A stretch of DNA of 60,355 bases from Balneola sp. (GCA_002696035.1 NZQV01000025.1:1-60355), one strand, 5' to 3'; counted from the stretch's first letter, positions 25,500-34,112 are shown. Numbers and translations are program-made. The notes: generated by a model from the sequence alone, not told the origin.

Positions 25500-28169
25500 A
25501 TGTCGCATAAGACTTCCGCTCAGATTCGTCAGGATTTTTTTGATTTCTTTGCCGAAAAAGAACACGCCATTGTTGACAGCGCTCCCGTAGTCCCCAAAAA
25601 CGATCCGACCCTGCTATTTACCAACGCGGGGATGAATCAGTTCAAAGCCATTTTTCTAGGGGAAGAAGATGCACTGAAACATGAAGGCAAATTGTGGAGC
25701 CGCGCTGCCGATACGCAAAAATGTATTCGTGTAAGCGGGAAGCACAACGATCTCGAGGAAGTTGGTCACGATACCTACCACCATACCCTATTTGAGATGT
25801 TGGGGAACTGGTCGTTTGGCGATTATTTCAAAAAAGAAGCCATTGGCTGGGCCTGGGAATTGCTGGTAGATAAATGGGGACTCGATCCCGACCGATTATA
25901 TGCCACCGTTTTTGAAGGCGATGAAGCCGACAGCTTGCCCGTGGATGACGAGGCGATCGAACTATGGAAAAGTGAGACGTCCATCGACCACGACCACATC
26001 CTGAAGTGTAGCAAGAAAGATAATTTCTGGGAAATGGGTGAAACCGGTCCGTGTGGACCGTGTTCGGAAGTGCACATTGACCTCCGTTCAGATGAAGAGC
26101 GCAAGAATAAGCCCGGCCGTGATCTGGTTAATATGGACGATCCCCGGGTGATGGAGATATGGAACCTGGTATTCATTCAGTTCAACCGGAAACCGGATGC
26201 TTCTCTCGAAAAACTACCCGCCCAACATGTGGATACCGGAATGGGCTTTGAGCGTGTTTGTGCGGTGTTGCAGGAGAAAACATCCAATTATGATACCGAT
26301 GTGTTCACCCCGTTGCTGGATGAAATTTCTGATATGGCCGGCTTGACCTATGGTGAAGATGAAGAAAAAGACATCGCCATGCGGGTAATTGCCGATCATA
26401 TTCGAGCAGTGACCTTCTCTATTGCTGATGGAGCTTCTCCAGGGAATGACGGCCGTGGTTATGTGATCCGCCGAATTTTACGTCGTGCTATCCGCTACGG
26501 CTGGGATGTGCTGGATTTCAAAGACCCGTTCTTCTACAAATTGGTGGATGTATTGGCGGAGCAATTCAAGGATGTATTTCCGGAGATCAAGGCTCAGAAA
26601 GAGTATATTATAAATGTGATCCGCTCGGAAGAAAAAAGCTTTCTTAAGACCCTTGGACAAGGAATTGAACTGTTCAACGAAATGGTGGAAGGGGAGAAGA
26701 AACTGTCCGGTGAAGATGCTTTCAAACTTCATGACACCTACGGTTTTCCCATTGATCTTACTGAGCTGATGGCTCGTGAGCGTGGCGTTGAAGTAGATGT
26801 GGATGGTTTCAATAAACATATGAAGGCTCAGAAAGAACGCGCCCGTGCTGCCGGAAAGTTTTCAGTGGATCAATCTGACTCCAAAAAATGGAATGTAGTT
26901 AAAGAGTCTGATGAATTTGAGTTTGTAGGCTATGATGATGCCGAGTCAGAAGTTGAGATCTTAGCGTATCGAAAAGAAGGCGACAGATTTGCGTTACAAT
27001 TAAACCGGACACCCTTTTATGCCGAAAGTGGGGGACAGGTAGCCGATACCGGTCTCATTACCAATGGGGAGGAGTACATCAAAGTTCTTGATGTGAAAAA
27101 GTCCAACGGTCAGTTCGTTCATTATGTGGATAAGCTGCCTGAAGATCTTTCCGGAACGTGGACTGCTTCCATTGATTTTGACAGACGGGTTGAAATTCAA
27201 AAACATCACTCCGCTACGCACTTGGTTCATGCTGCGTTGCGTGGAATTCTGGGAGATCACGTAGCTCAAAAAGGATCGCTTGTGGATGAACATCACCTGC
27301 GTTTTGACTTCTCTCACTTTGAAGCGATGACAGATGAGCAGCTGGATGAAGTGGAAAAATTGGTGAATGAGAAGATACAGGAGAACATCCCGCTTCAGGA
27401 AGAACGGAATGTTCCGATCGACGAAGCAAAAGAGCGTGGTGCCATGATGCTTTTTGGTGAAAAATATGGCGAGACCGTACGCGTGATCACCTTTGATGAA
27501 GATTATTCCGTAGAACTGTGCGGCGGTACGCATGTGGGGGCCACCGGTGAGATCGGCTATTTTCGGTTCACACAGGAAACCTCTGTAGCTGCTGGCATTC
27601 GCCGAATTGAAGCGGTTTGTGGAACACAGGCTGATAAAGTCCTTCGCGATGAAAAGAGATTATTGCAACAAGTGAAAGGAGCCATCGGTCAAACTCAGGA
27701 TCTGGCTGCCGATGTACTAAAACTGATCGAGGAGAAGAAAGCGCTCGAGAAAGAATTAGAAAAAGTGCAGATGCAGAACACCGGCGCACAATTGGATGAG
27801 TATATCCAGAAGGCTGGTTCACTGGATTCAGGTATCAAACTGGTGAAAGGAGAGATCCCCGGTGCCGATATGGATGCACTGAAACAACTTGGATACGACG
27901 GTATTGAAAAGACTAAGAAAAACACCGCTATTGTTCTCGGAGCAAAAGATGAGGAAGAAGGTAAAGTGTACCTGATGGTTGCTTTAACTCAAGACCTTAT
28001 CAAAGAAAAAGGATTGAAAGCCGGAGCACTTGTCGGTCAGCTTGGAAGACTTGTAGGAGGTGGCGGCGGCGGTCAGCCTAACCTTGCAACCGCCGGCGGA
28101 CGTCAACCCGAAAAACTATCCGAAGCTCTCGATAAAGTGAATGAATTGATCGAGGATTCGATTCAATAA
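25500..28169 (+). CDS. alaS: Alanyl-tRNA synthetase
   Basis: Charges tRNA-Ala and edits mischarged Ser/Gly. In the catalytic core, FFAEKEHAIVDSAPVVPKND is class II motif 1 and the segment with HDTYHHTLFEMLGNWSFGDY is motif 2. The editing domain carries HHSATHLVHAALR (HxxxH) and ELCGGTHVGATGEIG, which supply zinc/editing ligands. The C-terminal oligomerisation and C-Ala region ends in GQLGRLVGGGGGGQPNLATA. The length of 889 is full size. It is monocistronic, with a repeat-rich gap on each side. Confidence 0.97.
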   Translation: MSHKTSAQIRQDFFDFFAEKEHAIVDSAPVVPKNDPTLLFTNAGMNQFKAIFLGEEDALKHEGKLWSRAADTQKCIRVSGKHNDLEEVGHDTYHHTLFEMLGNWSFGDYFKKEAIGWAWELLVDKWGLDPDRLYATVFEGDEADSLPVDDEAIELWKSETSIDHDHILKCSKKDNFWEMGETGPCGPCSEVHIDLRSDEERKNKPGRDLVNMDDPRVMEIWNLVFIQFNRKPDASLEKLPAQHVDTGMGFERVCAVLQEKTSNYDTDVFTPLLDEISDMAGLTYGEDEEKDIAMRVIADHIRAVTFSIADGASPGNDGRGYVIRRILRRAIRYGWDVLDFKDPFFYKLVDVLAEQFKDVFPEIKAQKEYIINVIRSEEKSFLKTLGQGIELFNEMVEGEKKLSGEDAFKLHDTYGFPIDLTELMARERGVEVDVDGFNKHMKAQKERARAAGKFSVDQSDSKKWNVVKESDEFEFVGYDDAESEVEILAYRKEGDRFALQLNRTPFYAESGGQVADTGLITNGEEYIKVLDVKKSNGQFVHYVDKLPEDLSGTWTASIDFDRRVEIQKHHSATHLVHAALRGILGDHVAQKGSLVDEHHLRFDFSHFEAMTDEQLDEVEKLVNEKIQENIPLQEERNVPIDEAKERGAMMLFGEKYGETVRVITFDEDYSVELCGGTHVGATGEIGYFRFTQETSVAAGIRRIEAVCGTQADKVLRDEKRLLQQVKGAIGQTQDLAADVLKLIEEKKALEKELEKVQMQNTGAQLDEYIQKAGSLDSGIKLVKGEIPGADMDALKQLGYDGIEKTKKNTAIVLGAKDEEEGKVYLMVALTQDLIKEKGLKAGALVGQLGRLVGGGGGGQPNLATAGGRQPEKLSEALDKVNELIEDSIQ

Positions 28170-28192
28170 ATGAGTTTTAATAACCCAAAGAG

Positions 28193-28343
28193 TTGTCATC
28201 CTGAGCGTATAAAAAGCTAACTTGAATGAATCTGTATAACGCGAAGGATCTCAAAAGTTGAATACTAGAAGGCATTTAAATTTGATATCCCTCGTGTTAA
28301 ATACCATTTACCTAAATAGCTTTTGAAGTACTCGGGATGACAA
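28193..28343. repeat. Intergenic inverted repeat of the GTCATCCTGAG type
   Basis: TTGTCATCCTGAG (28193-28205) and CTCGGGATGACAA (28331-28343) are reverse complements with one mismatch. GCGAAGGATCT lies between. This arrangement is a recurrent intergenic element in Bacteroidota genomes (recalled, not searched). It may serve as an alaS 3' hairpin. Confidence 0.65.
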
Positions 28344-28370
28344 GTTTTTAAATGTAATTTTGATATTGGC

Positions 28371-28454
28371 ACTGGCGCAAGCGTTACCCGAGCATTCGGG
28401 ATTTGGTGTTGAATTTAAGACAACATTGGTCCAAGCGGACGCTTAAACCAGTTT
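28371..28454 (+). repeat. Dispersed repeat, copy 1, upstream of pdhA
   Basis: Marked by TGGCGCAAGCG, CCCGAGCATTCGGGAT and TCCAAGCGGACGCTTAAAC. The reverse complement of 32299-32385 aligns along its whole length with small indels. Internal hairpins (CCCGA/TCGGG and CAAGCG/CGCTTA) are visible. No open frame. Confidence 0.7.
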
Positions 28455-28577
28455 GCACCAGTATTTTTATTGGGATAAAAACTGTTTATATACGGTGAAA
28501 AAGTTATCGGTAAAGTAATTTTAGGTAAGTTATTGTAACGAATAGAATCAAATCACAAAAACTTCATAAAAAATGGA

Positions 28578-28609
28578 TATATTTGCGTCCCTTTTTGACT
28601 TGACGCAAA
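28578..28609 (+). promoter_or_regulatory. Likely pdh promoter -7 element plus 5' leader hairpin
   Basis: TATATTTG (28578-28585) matches the Bacteroidota -7 consensus TAnnTTTG, although no TTG is found at the ideal distance upstream. It overlaps the left arm of a perfect 8-bp inverted repeat, TTTGCGTC (28582-28589) and GACGCAAA (28602-28609). The hairpin lies about 20 bp before the pdhA ATG and could be an operator or a leader hairpin. Confidence 0.45.
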
Positions 28610-28630
28610 AAATGACTTGAATAGATAATT

Positions 28631-29731
28631 ATGGCTAAAAAGAAAAAAGACGAAATTAATTTTGCCCCTCGCGGGATCGGAGACGAAAAAGACGGCGCTG
28701 TACAAAAAGGCGTGGATCTTCCTTCCCCAACCAGAAAAAAACACAAATCCCTTGGCTTGAGTGAAGACGATCTCAAAGCCATGTATGAGCAGATGTATCT
28801 TCAGCGACGGTTTGAAGAACGTGCCATGCAACAGTATCAGAAAGGGAAGTTTGGTGGATTTCTGCACCTTTATATAGGTCAGGAGGCTATTTCTACCGGA
28901 ACCGTGTTTGCCCTGAATGATGATGATGATATCATCACGGCTTATCGCGATCACGGCTGGGGATTATGCCGTGGTATTACTCCCAATGAGGGCATGGCTG
29001 AATTATTTGGTAAGAAAACCGGATGTTCCAAAGGGAAAGGCGGTTCCATGCACTTCGCCAAAACAGAAAATCACTTTTGGGGCGGCTACGGAATTGTAGG
29101 TGGCCATATTCCCATCGGTGGTGGACTCGCATTCGCGAACAAATACAATGATAACGGTCGTATTTCTGCCACCTTCTTTGGAGATGGAGCAGTAGATCAG
29201 GGTGCGTTGCATGAAACGTTCAATATTGCTCAGCTTTGGGGACTGCCTGCCATTTTTGTAGTAGAAAATAATGGGTATTCTATGGGAACGGCAGCCCGCC
29301 GTCATACGGTAGCCGAGATCGTAGACCGTGCAAAAGGCTATGGTATGAAGAGTAAAGTAGTGAATGGAATGGATGTTTTTTCTGTGTATGAAGCTATGAA
29401 AGAAGTGTCCGAAGATGTTCGCGAAAATTCCGAGCCTTATTTCTTAGAGATAAGAACTTATCGATATCGCGGTCACTCCATGTCAGATCCTCAGAAATAC
29501 AGAACCAAAGAGGAACTGGAAGAATATCAAAAGAACGATCCAATTGAGCGATTGAAGACTTACTTATTGGATGAAGATATCCTCTCTGAGAAAGAAATTG
29601 AGGAAATAGATGAGAAGGTAGAACAGGAAGTATTGGATGCCGTGGAGTTCGCGGATAATTCAGACTTTCCGGATGAGTCGGCACTCTACGAGGATATGTT
29701 TGCCGAAGACGAACCTTATTTCCACAACTAA
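28631..29731 (+). CDS. pdhA: Pyruvate dehydrogenase E1 component, alpha subunit
   Basis: With E1 beta it decarboxylates pyruvate using thiamine diphosphate and reductively acetylates the E2 lipoyl group. The ThDP/Mg motif is GDGAVDQGALHETFNIAQLW, ending in VENNGYSMGT. The phosphorylation-loop-like YRYRGHSMSDPQKYR and the N-terminal RRFEERAMQQYQKGKFGGFL are typical. A lysine-rich N-terminal extension (MAKKKKDEINFAPRG, about 40 residues) precedes the conserved core. Gap to pdhB is 24 bp. Confidence 0.95.
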   Translation: MAKKKKDEINFAPRGIGDEKDGAVQKGVDLPSPTRKKHKSLGLSEDDLKAMYEQMYLQRRFEERAMQQYQKGKFGGFLHLYIGQEAISTGTVFALNDDDDIITAYRDHGWGLCRGITPNEGMAELFGKKTGCSKGKGGSMHFAKTENHFWGGYGIVGGHIPIGGGLAFANKYNDNGRISATFFGDGAVDQGALHETFNIAQLWGLPAIFVVENNGYSMGTAARRHTVAEIVDRAKGYGMKSKVVNGMDVFSVYEAMKEVSEDVRENSEPYFLEIRTYRYRGHSMSDPQKYRTKEELEEYQKNDPIERLKTYLLDEDILSEKEIEEIDEKVEQEVLDAVEFADNSDFPDESALYEDMFAEDEPYFHN

Positions 29732-29755
29732 TTTTTAAACTGACTATATAAAGTA

Positions 29756-30739
29756 ATGGCTGAATTACAATTTAGAGAAGCAATACGAGAGGCAATAGAC
29801 GAGGAAATGGCCCGTGAAGAGAAAGTCTTCATTATGGGTGAAGAAGTTGCCGAGTACAATGGTGCATACAAAGCTACCGAAGGATTGTTAGATAAATACG
29901 GTTACAAGCGCGTTATCGATACGCCGATCTCCGAGCTCGGGTTTTCCGGAATTGGAGTTGGTGCTGCGATGAATGGACTTCGTCCCATCGTGGAATTTAT
30001 GACGTTCAACTTTGCCGTACTCGCACTCGATCAGATCATCAATCATGCTTCGAAAGCAGGTTATATGACCGGTGGACAAATTTCGATGCCTATCGTTTTT
30101 CGTGGGCCGAATGCTTCTGCAGGACAACTGGGTGCTACGCACTCCGTGGCCTATGACTCTATGTACGCTCAATTCCCCGGGTTGAAGGTGATCTATACGT
30201 CTGAGCCTGATGACGCCAAAGGACTTCTGAAGTCTGCCATTCGTGATGACAATCCTGTGATCTTTATGGAATCGGAGCAGATGTATGGAATGAAGGGCGA
30301 AGTATCTGAAGAAGAAGATTATATCATCCCGATCGGTAAAGGAAAGGTGAAGCGTGAAGGAAGTGATGTGACCATTGTTGCTCACGGAAAGATGTATCAC
30401 GTAGCGAAAAAAGCTGCCGCACAACTTGAGAAAGACGGTGTGGATGCAGAGATCATTGATCCAAGAACGGTGAAGCCATTGGATCTTCCGCTGATCGTGG
30501 AATCCATCAAAAAAACCAACCGATGTGTGGTTGTGGATGAAGCGCATCCGTTTGCCGGTTTTGCAGCTGAGATCGGATTTCTGATCCAGCGTGAAGCATT
30601 CGATTATTTGGATGCTCCCGTTCAGCGTGTTACACTTCCTGATGTGAACGCACCCTTTGCCAAAAACCTTTTTGATGCATGGCTGCCTGATGCGAAGCAG
30701 GTGATCGATGCCGTGAATCAGGTTACTTACAGGAACTAA
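29756..30739 (+). CDS. pdhB: Pyruvate dehydrogenase E1 component, beta subunit
   Basis: Forms the alpha2beta2 E1 with the upstream product. 327 residues. Conserved features are REAIREAIDEEMAREEKVFI, VIDTPISELGFSGIGVGAAM, the GPNASAGQLGATHSVAYDSM segment, and the C-terminal transketolase domain (DPRTVKPLDLPLIVESIKKT, then VDEAHPFAGFAAEIG). A 2-oxoisovalerate E1 beta is the main alternative; the downstream E2 and the overall sequence favour pyruvate. Confidence 0.95.
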   Translation: MAELQFREAIREAIDEEMAREEKVFIMGEEVAEYNGAYKATEGLLDKYGYKRVIDTPISELGFSGIGVGAAMNGLRPIVEFMTFNFAVLALDQIINHASKAGYMTGGQISMPIVFRGPNASAGQLGATHSVAYDSMYAQFPGLKVIYTSEPDDAKGLLKSAIRDDNPVIFMESEQMYGMKGEVSEEEDYIIPIGKGKVKREGSDVTIVAHGKMYHVAKKAAAQLEKDGVDAEIIDPRTVKPLDLPLIVESIKKTNRCVVVDEAHPFAGFAAEIGFLIQREAFDYLDAPVQRVTLPDVNAPFAKNLFDAWLPDAKQVIDAVNQVTYRN

Positions 30740-30822
30740 GTGAAAAAGTGAGAAGGCAAAATGCAAAAGTGAAAAGTGTTCCAAAGTTTGTTTTTTCCTT
30801 TTCACTTTTGCCTTTTCACTTA
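30738..30822. repeat. Stuttering inverted repeat inside the pdh operon
   Basis: The left part (30738-30776) is made of AAGTGAAAA/AGTGAGAAGGCAAAA units. The right arm (about 30796-30821) is the interrupted reverse complement (CCTTTTCACTTTTGCC, then TTTTCACTT). It sits in the 153-bp gap between pdhB and the E2 gene. It could attenuate transcription or stabilise the pdhAB message. The style is the same as at 2321-2372 and 40924-41104. Confidence 0.65.
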
Positions 30823-30892
30823 CACACCTGTTACATTGAAATAGATAACAAAACAATTTTAACAACTCACTCAACAGAACAGATCAAGAATT

Positions 30893-32158
30893 ATGGCCAT
30901 TAAGATTGAAATGCCGAAGCTTAGCGACACCATGGAAGAAGGGGTGATCGCTTCGTGGAATGTAAAAGAAGGAGATGAAGTTTCAGCCGGCGATATCATT
31001 GCCGAGGTAGAGACCGATAAAGCCACGATGGAAGTAGAAGCCTTTGACGAGGGAACCGTACTCAAGATCCTCGTAGATGAAGGCGATGCAGTTCCATTAG
31101 GTGGGCTGATGGCCGTGCTGGGTGAAGAAGGAGAAGATATTTCAGATATCCTGGAAAGTGCCGGTTCTGCCGATTCAGGTTCATCTGAAGAAAAAGCCGA
31201 GCCTAAAGAGTCTGCTTCCGAAGAAAAAGAAGAAAAATCCGGTTCCGGAGAAGCCACATTAACCTCCCCCAAGTCTGAGAGCAGTTCTTCGGATTCAACG
31301 GGCGAGCATGGTCGTATCCTGGCCTCTCCATTGGCTCGTAAAATGGCTGAAGATAAAGGCATTGACCTTTCCCAGGTGGATGGCTCAGGTCCGAACGGTC
31401 GTATCGTTAAAGCTGATATTGAGGACTTTAAAGAAACAGCCGCACCGGCAGCTGCACCTGCACAGAGCTTCGAAAGCCTGGAGAGCAAAGAGATCAAAGT
31501 TTCTCAAATGAGGAAAGCTATTGCTCGTCGTCTTTCAGAAAGTAAGTTCACCAATCCGCATTTTTATGAGACCATCGACATTGATATGAAAGCGGCCATG
31601 GCTGCCCGTAAGTCAATGAATGATGCCAATGATATTAAGATCAGCTTCAACGATATTGTAGTTAAAGCTTGTTCTATCGCACTTACGCGGCATCCTTACG
31701 TAAACAGCTCCTGGAATGATGATGTGATCAAGCAACACGGCGATGTACACGTTGCAGTTGCTGTGGCTATTGAGGAAGGACTGATGACTCCGGTTATTCG
31801 TCATTCTGACAAGAAAGGATTATCGCAGATCTCTTCCGAAACAAGAGAACTGGCCGGACTAGCACGCGAGCGCAAACTACAGCCCGAACAGATGGAAGGA
31901 AGCACCTTTACCATCAGTAACCTGGGGATGTTTGGAATCGAGGAATTTACTGCGATCATCAACCCTCCGAACGCATGTATTCTGGCAGTTGGTGCGATCC
32001 GCGACGTACCCGTTGTGGAGAACGGCGAAGTGGTTCCCGGCAAGCGCATGAAAGTAACGCTCTCCTCTGATCACAGAATTGTGGATGGAGCGAAAGCAGC
32101 TGAATTCTTGAATACTGTACGTAATCTGTTAGAGAATCCACTTTCCATGTTGCTGTAG
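30893..32158 (+). CDS. pdhC: Dihydrolipoyl acetyltransferase, E2 of pyruvate dehydrogenase
   Basis: Transfers acetyl groups from lipoyl-lysine to CoA. One lipoyl domain has K43 in EVETDKATMEVEA. An Asp/Glu/Ser-rich linker (about 85-135) follows. The E1/E3-binding domain is ILASPLARKMAEDKGIDLSQ plus SGPNGRIVKADIEDF. The catalytic domain ends with DHRIVDGAKAAEFL (H394, D398). 421 residues is normal for a one-lipoyl E2. No E3 gene lies nearby. A strong terminator follows. Confidence 0.95.
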   Translation: MAIKIEMPKLSDTMEEGVIASWNVKEGDEVSAGDIIAEVETDKATMEVEAFDEGTVLKILVDEGDAVPLGGLMAVLGEEGEDISDILESAGSADSGSSEEKAEPKESASEEKEEKSGSGEATLTSPKSESSSSDSTGEHGRILASPLARKMAEDKGIDLSQVDGSGPNGRIVKADIEDFKETAAPAAAPAQSFESLESKEIKVSQMRKAIARRLSESKFTNPHFYETIDIDMKAAMAARKSMNDANDIKISFNDIVVKACSIALTRHPYVNSSWNDDVIKQHGDVHVAVAVAIEEGLMTPVIRHSDKKGLSQISSETRELAGLARERKLQPEQMEGSTFTISNLGMFGIEEFTAIINPPNACILAVGAIRDVPVVENGEVVPGKRMKVTLSSDHRIVDGAKAAEFLNTVRNLLENPLSMLL

Positions 32159-32183
32159 CATATAGCAACATCAAGTAATTTAG

Positions 32184-32217
32184 AGCCCCGCTTTTTGTTA
32201 AAGGCGGGGCTTTTTTG
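32184..32217 (+). terminator. Terminator of the pdh operon
   Basis: AGCCCCGC stem with GCGGGGCT partner (32203-32211), the inner TTT/AAA also pairs, followed by TTTTTT. It lies 25 bp after the E2 stop. Confidence 0.92.
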
Positions 32218-32231
32218 TTTCAGTACAGAAA

Positions 32232-32270
32232 TAGAATGGAACACGATAAGCAGATTTTTCGGATGGTCAC
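32232..32270 (+). repeat. Dispersed repeat (CGGATGATCACG family), copy 2
   Basis: GAATGGAACACGATAAGCAG followed by TTCGGATGGTCACTGAT aligns with 25046-25087. It is degenerate and noncoding. Confidence 0.5.
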
Positions 32271-32298
32271 TGATCAAGACTGTAAGAAACCCAAAACT

Positions 32299-32385
32299 AA
32301 ACTAGTTCAAGCGTCCGCTTGGACAAACCTTGCTTATTAAAACGTCGCATCCCGAATGCTCTGGAACACTTGAGCTTGCGCCGCC
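32299..32385 (-). repeat. Dispersed repeat, copy 2, inverted relative to the copy before pdhA
   Basis: Read on the minus strand it contains CGGCGCAAGC, AGAGCATTCGGGATGCG and GTCCAAGCGGACGCTTGAAC, matching 28371-28454 in order. The two copies flank the pdh genes in opposite orientation, about 3.9 kb apart. Confidence 0.7.
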
Positions 32386-32446
32386 TCAAATTTATCTGAA
32401 GTACGAGGCTTTTCTATTTGGCCTTAGTAAATAATCGAACAGAACG

Positions 32447-32550
32447 AGGATAACACAGATTGGGCGGATGATCACGTAAGTTTTATGTGCATTGGTTACA
32501 ATTAAAAAATCAGTACTTATCCGTAACATGGGCGTCATCTGTGCTCTATT
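32447..32550 (+). repeat. Dispersed repeat (CGGATGATCACG family), copy 3, with inverted partner
   Basis: GGATAACACAGATTGGGCGG continues as ATGATCACG; the last 15 bases of GGGCGGATGATCACG equal those at 25072-25086. About 50 bp on, TCCGTAACATGGGCGTCATC and TGTGCTCT read as a degenerate reverse complement, so the unit could fold. With copy 2 and the inverted repeat copy it fills the 430-bp gap 32219-32651, which holds no gene. Confidence 0.5.
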
Positions 32551-32651
32551 TCTGAGTCTTATTCTTCCTTTAACTCCATTACATTTTCTAACAAACTTGT
32601 CTGATTTATTTCCGTAATTGTGATTCAATTCTGAAACTCAATTATGGAATA

Positions 32652-33116
32652 ATGAAATCAATTTTATTAGGCTTAGCCTTATTTATGATGGCACTAACCA
32701 GCCAGATACAAGCTCAAGATTTACCTGAACAGCAAGTTCAGGCTACCATTGAACTTCTATTTGAAGGAATGTTAGAAGCAGATGGAGAAAAAGTATCAGA
32801 CGCCTTTCAATCTGATGCGATTATGCAAACCATAGTAAAGAATGAAAAGGGAGAAGTTTCTATCAGGACCGGTAGTCTGGAAGCTTTTGTGAATAGTATA
32901 GGTTCCTCTGAACCGGGCAGGCTCAATGAAAAAATTGGTGGTTATGAGATCAAAATAGACGGAGAACTTGCTTCGGCCTGGACCCCATATGAGTTTTATG
33001 TGGGCGAGGAATTTTCACATTGTGGTGTCAATTCGTTTCAGCTTTTGAAAACAGCAGAAGGCTGGAAGATCTTCCATATTGTTGATACCCGTCGCCAGGA
33101 TAACTGTGTGGAATAA
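32652..33116 (+). CDS. Exported NTF2-like (SnoaL/DUF4440-type) protein
   Basis: 154 residues. A signal peptide (MKSILLGLALFMMALTSQIQ, cleavage near QAQD) precedes an alpha+beta cone fold suggested by VQATIELLFEGMLEADGEKV, ASAWTPYEFYVGEEF and SFQLLKTAEGWKIFHIVDTR, the usual order in NTF2-like domains. These domains bind small molecules or are enzymes; nothing assigns a role here. A paralogue follows 75 bp downstream. Confidence 0.75.
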   Translation: MKSILLGLALFMMALTSQIQAQDLPEQQVQATIELLFEGMLEADGEKVSDAFQSDAIMQTIVKNEKGEVSIRTGSLEAFVNSIGSSEPGRLNEKIGGYEIKIDGELASAWTPYEFYVGEEFSHCGVNSFQLLKTAEGWKIFHIVDTRRQDNCVE

Positions 33117-33191
33117 TAATAGCAGTCAGGCCTTATCTTTCAGCCGTAAGGTTTTGAAGGGTCGATCGCTGAAAGCCCAAAATTCAGATAC

Positions 33192-33722
33192 ATGAAAAAA
33201 TCATATACAATCCTTTTTATGATACTCTTTGGAGTACAGTTTGCAACAGCTCAGGTAAGTGAAGACCAGCGGCAGAAAGATGTAGAAAGCATCGATAATC
33301 TGATGGAAGCATTGTACGCTTCAATTTCCGGTGAACAAGGAGAACCCAGAGATTGGGATCGATTCAGGAATCTGATGTTACCCGGTTCAAGGCTCATTCC
33401 AACAGCCGGAGGGGAGAATGGGAAAAACACCTATCAGGTTATGACTCCAGGGGAATTTATTGAAAACACGAATTCGTATTTTGTAGAAAATGGATTTTAT
33501 GAATATGAGATCAACCGGGAAGAGCACCATTATGGCAGGGTCGTGCACGTAATGAGCACCTATGGCTCCAAAAGAAGCGAGATGGATGCCGAGCCGTTTA
33601 ACAAAGGCATAAACAGTATTCAGTTGTTCAATGATGGAGAACGATGGTGGGTGGTCACTATTTACTGGGCACACGAATCAGCGGCCAATCCTATTCCAGA
33701 GCGATACAAAGGGCAAAATTAG
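33192..33722 (+). CDS. Exported NTF2-like paralogue of the preceding gene
   Basis: 176 residues with a signal peptide (MKKSYTILFMILFGVQFATA then QVS). The body parallels its neighbour: QKDVESIDNLMEALYASISG, VVHVMSTYGS and SIQLFNDGERWWVVTIYWAH. Likely a tandem duplication that has diverged. It ends 4 bp into the next, convergent gene (opposite strand), so the 3' ends overlap. Confidence 0.75.
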   Translation: MKKSYTILFMILFGVQFATAQVSEDQRQKDVESIDNLMEALYASISGEQGEPRDWDRFRNLMLPGSRLIPTAGGENGKNTYQVMTPGEFIENTNSYFVENGFYEYEINREEHHYGRVVHVMSTYGSKRSEMDAEPFNKGINSIQLFNDGERWWVVTIYWAHESAANPIPERYKGQN

Positions 33723-34018
33723 CCGGCTGAGCTGAGCAACTTATCAATCACTTTTGCTTTGTCCGGATCTACATACTTGCCGTACGAGGTGATAAGCGTG
33801 CCTTTAACACCGGAATCTGCTTCAATGGCATAGATCGTGGATTCGGATCCAGGATCGGTTCCCTGATCAAATTCATGGGTTTCTTTGATGCTTAGTTTAT
33901 CTGCCTGGTACTGAGTATCTAATGTTTTGCAGGTGATGCAGTCTTTTCCTAACTCAAAAGTGTGGTCAAATCCTTTTTCTTTGAGGGCTTCTGTAGCTTC
34001 TGCTAAGTCTTTGTACAT
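33719..34018 (-). CDS. Short Bacteroidota protein often named 'phosphoribosylpyrophosphate synthetase'
   Basis: 99 residues: MYKDLAEATEALKEKGFDHT, a CITCKT pair of cysteines, THEFDQGTDPGSESTIYAIE and KGTLITSYGKY. Homologues of this length are widely labelled PRPP synthetase, but the PRPP-loop and the length (about 310) of the true enzyme are absent, so that name is almost certainly wrong. A small alpha/beta protein of unknown role. It overlaps the convergent gene by four bases. Confidence 0.75.
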   Translation of the reverse strand: MYKDLAEATEALKEKGFDHTFELGKDCITCKTLDTQYQADKLSIKETHEFDQGTDPGSESTIYAIEADSGVKGTLITSYGKYVDPDKAKVIDKLLSSAG

Positions 34019-34060
34019 AAGGGTGTTGCTTTAATTAAGCTTCATTATATAGTACAAATA

Positions 34061-34090
34061 AAAAAAGCCGCTCGTTCAAGCGACTTTTTT
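34061..34090 (-). terminator. Terminator of the histone H1-like gene
   Basis: AAAAAAGCCGCT, loop CGTTCA, AGCGACTTTTTT: 12-bp stem with one mismatch and T-tracts on both strands. It lies 22 bp past the small gene's stop. Confidence 0.85.
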
Positions 34091-34112
34091 AAAAACATAA
34101 GAGCTATAAAAA

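Noticed and set aside
29888-30874. Long open frames antisense to pdhB and to other highly expressed genes
   Set aside because: They follow from codon bias of the coding strand, have no conserved motifs and no start signals.
33719-34018. Calling this PRPP synthetase
   Set aside because: At 99 residues it lacks the PRPP-binding loop and two-thirds of the enzyme; the label in databases is likely propagated error.
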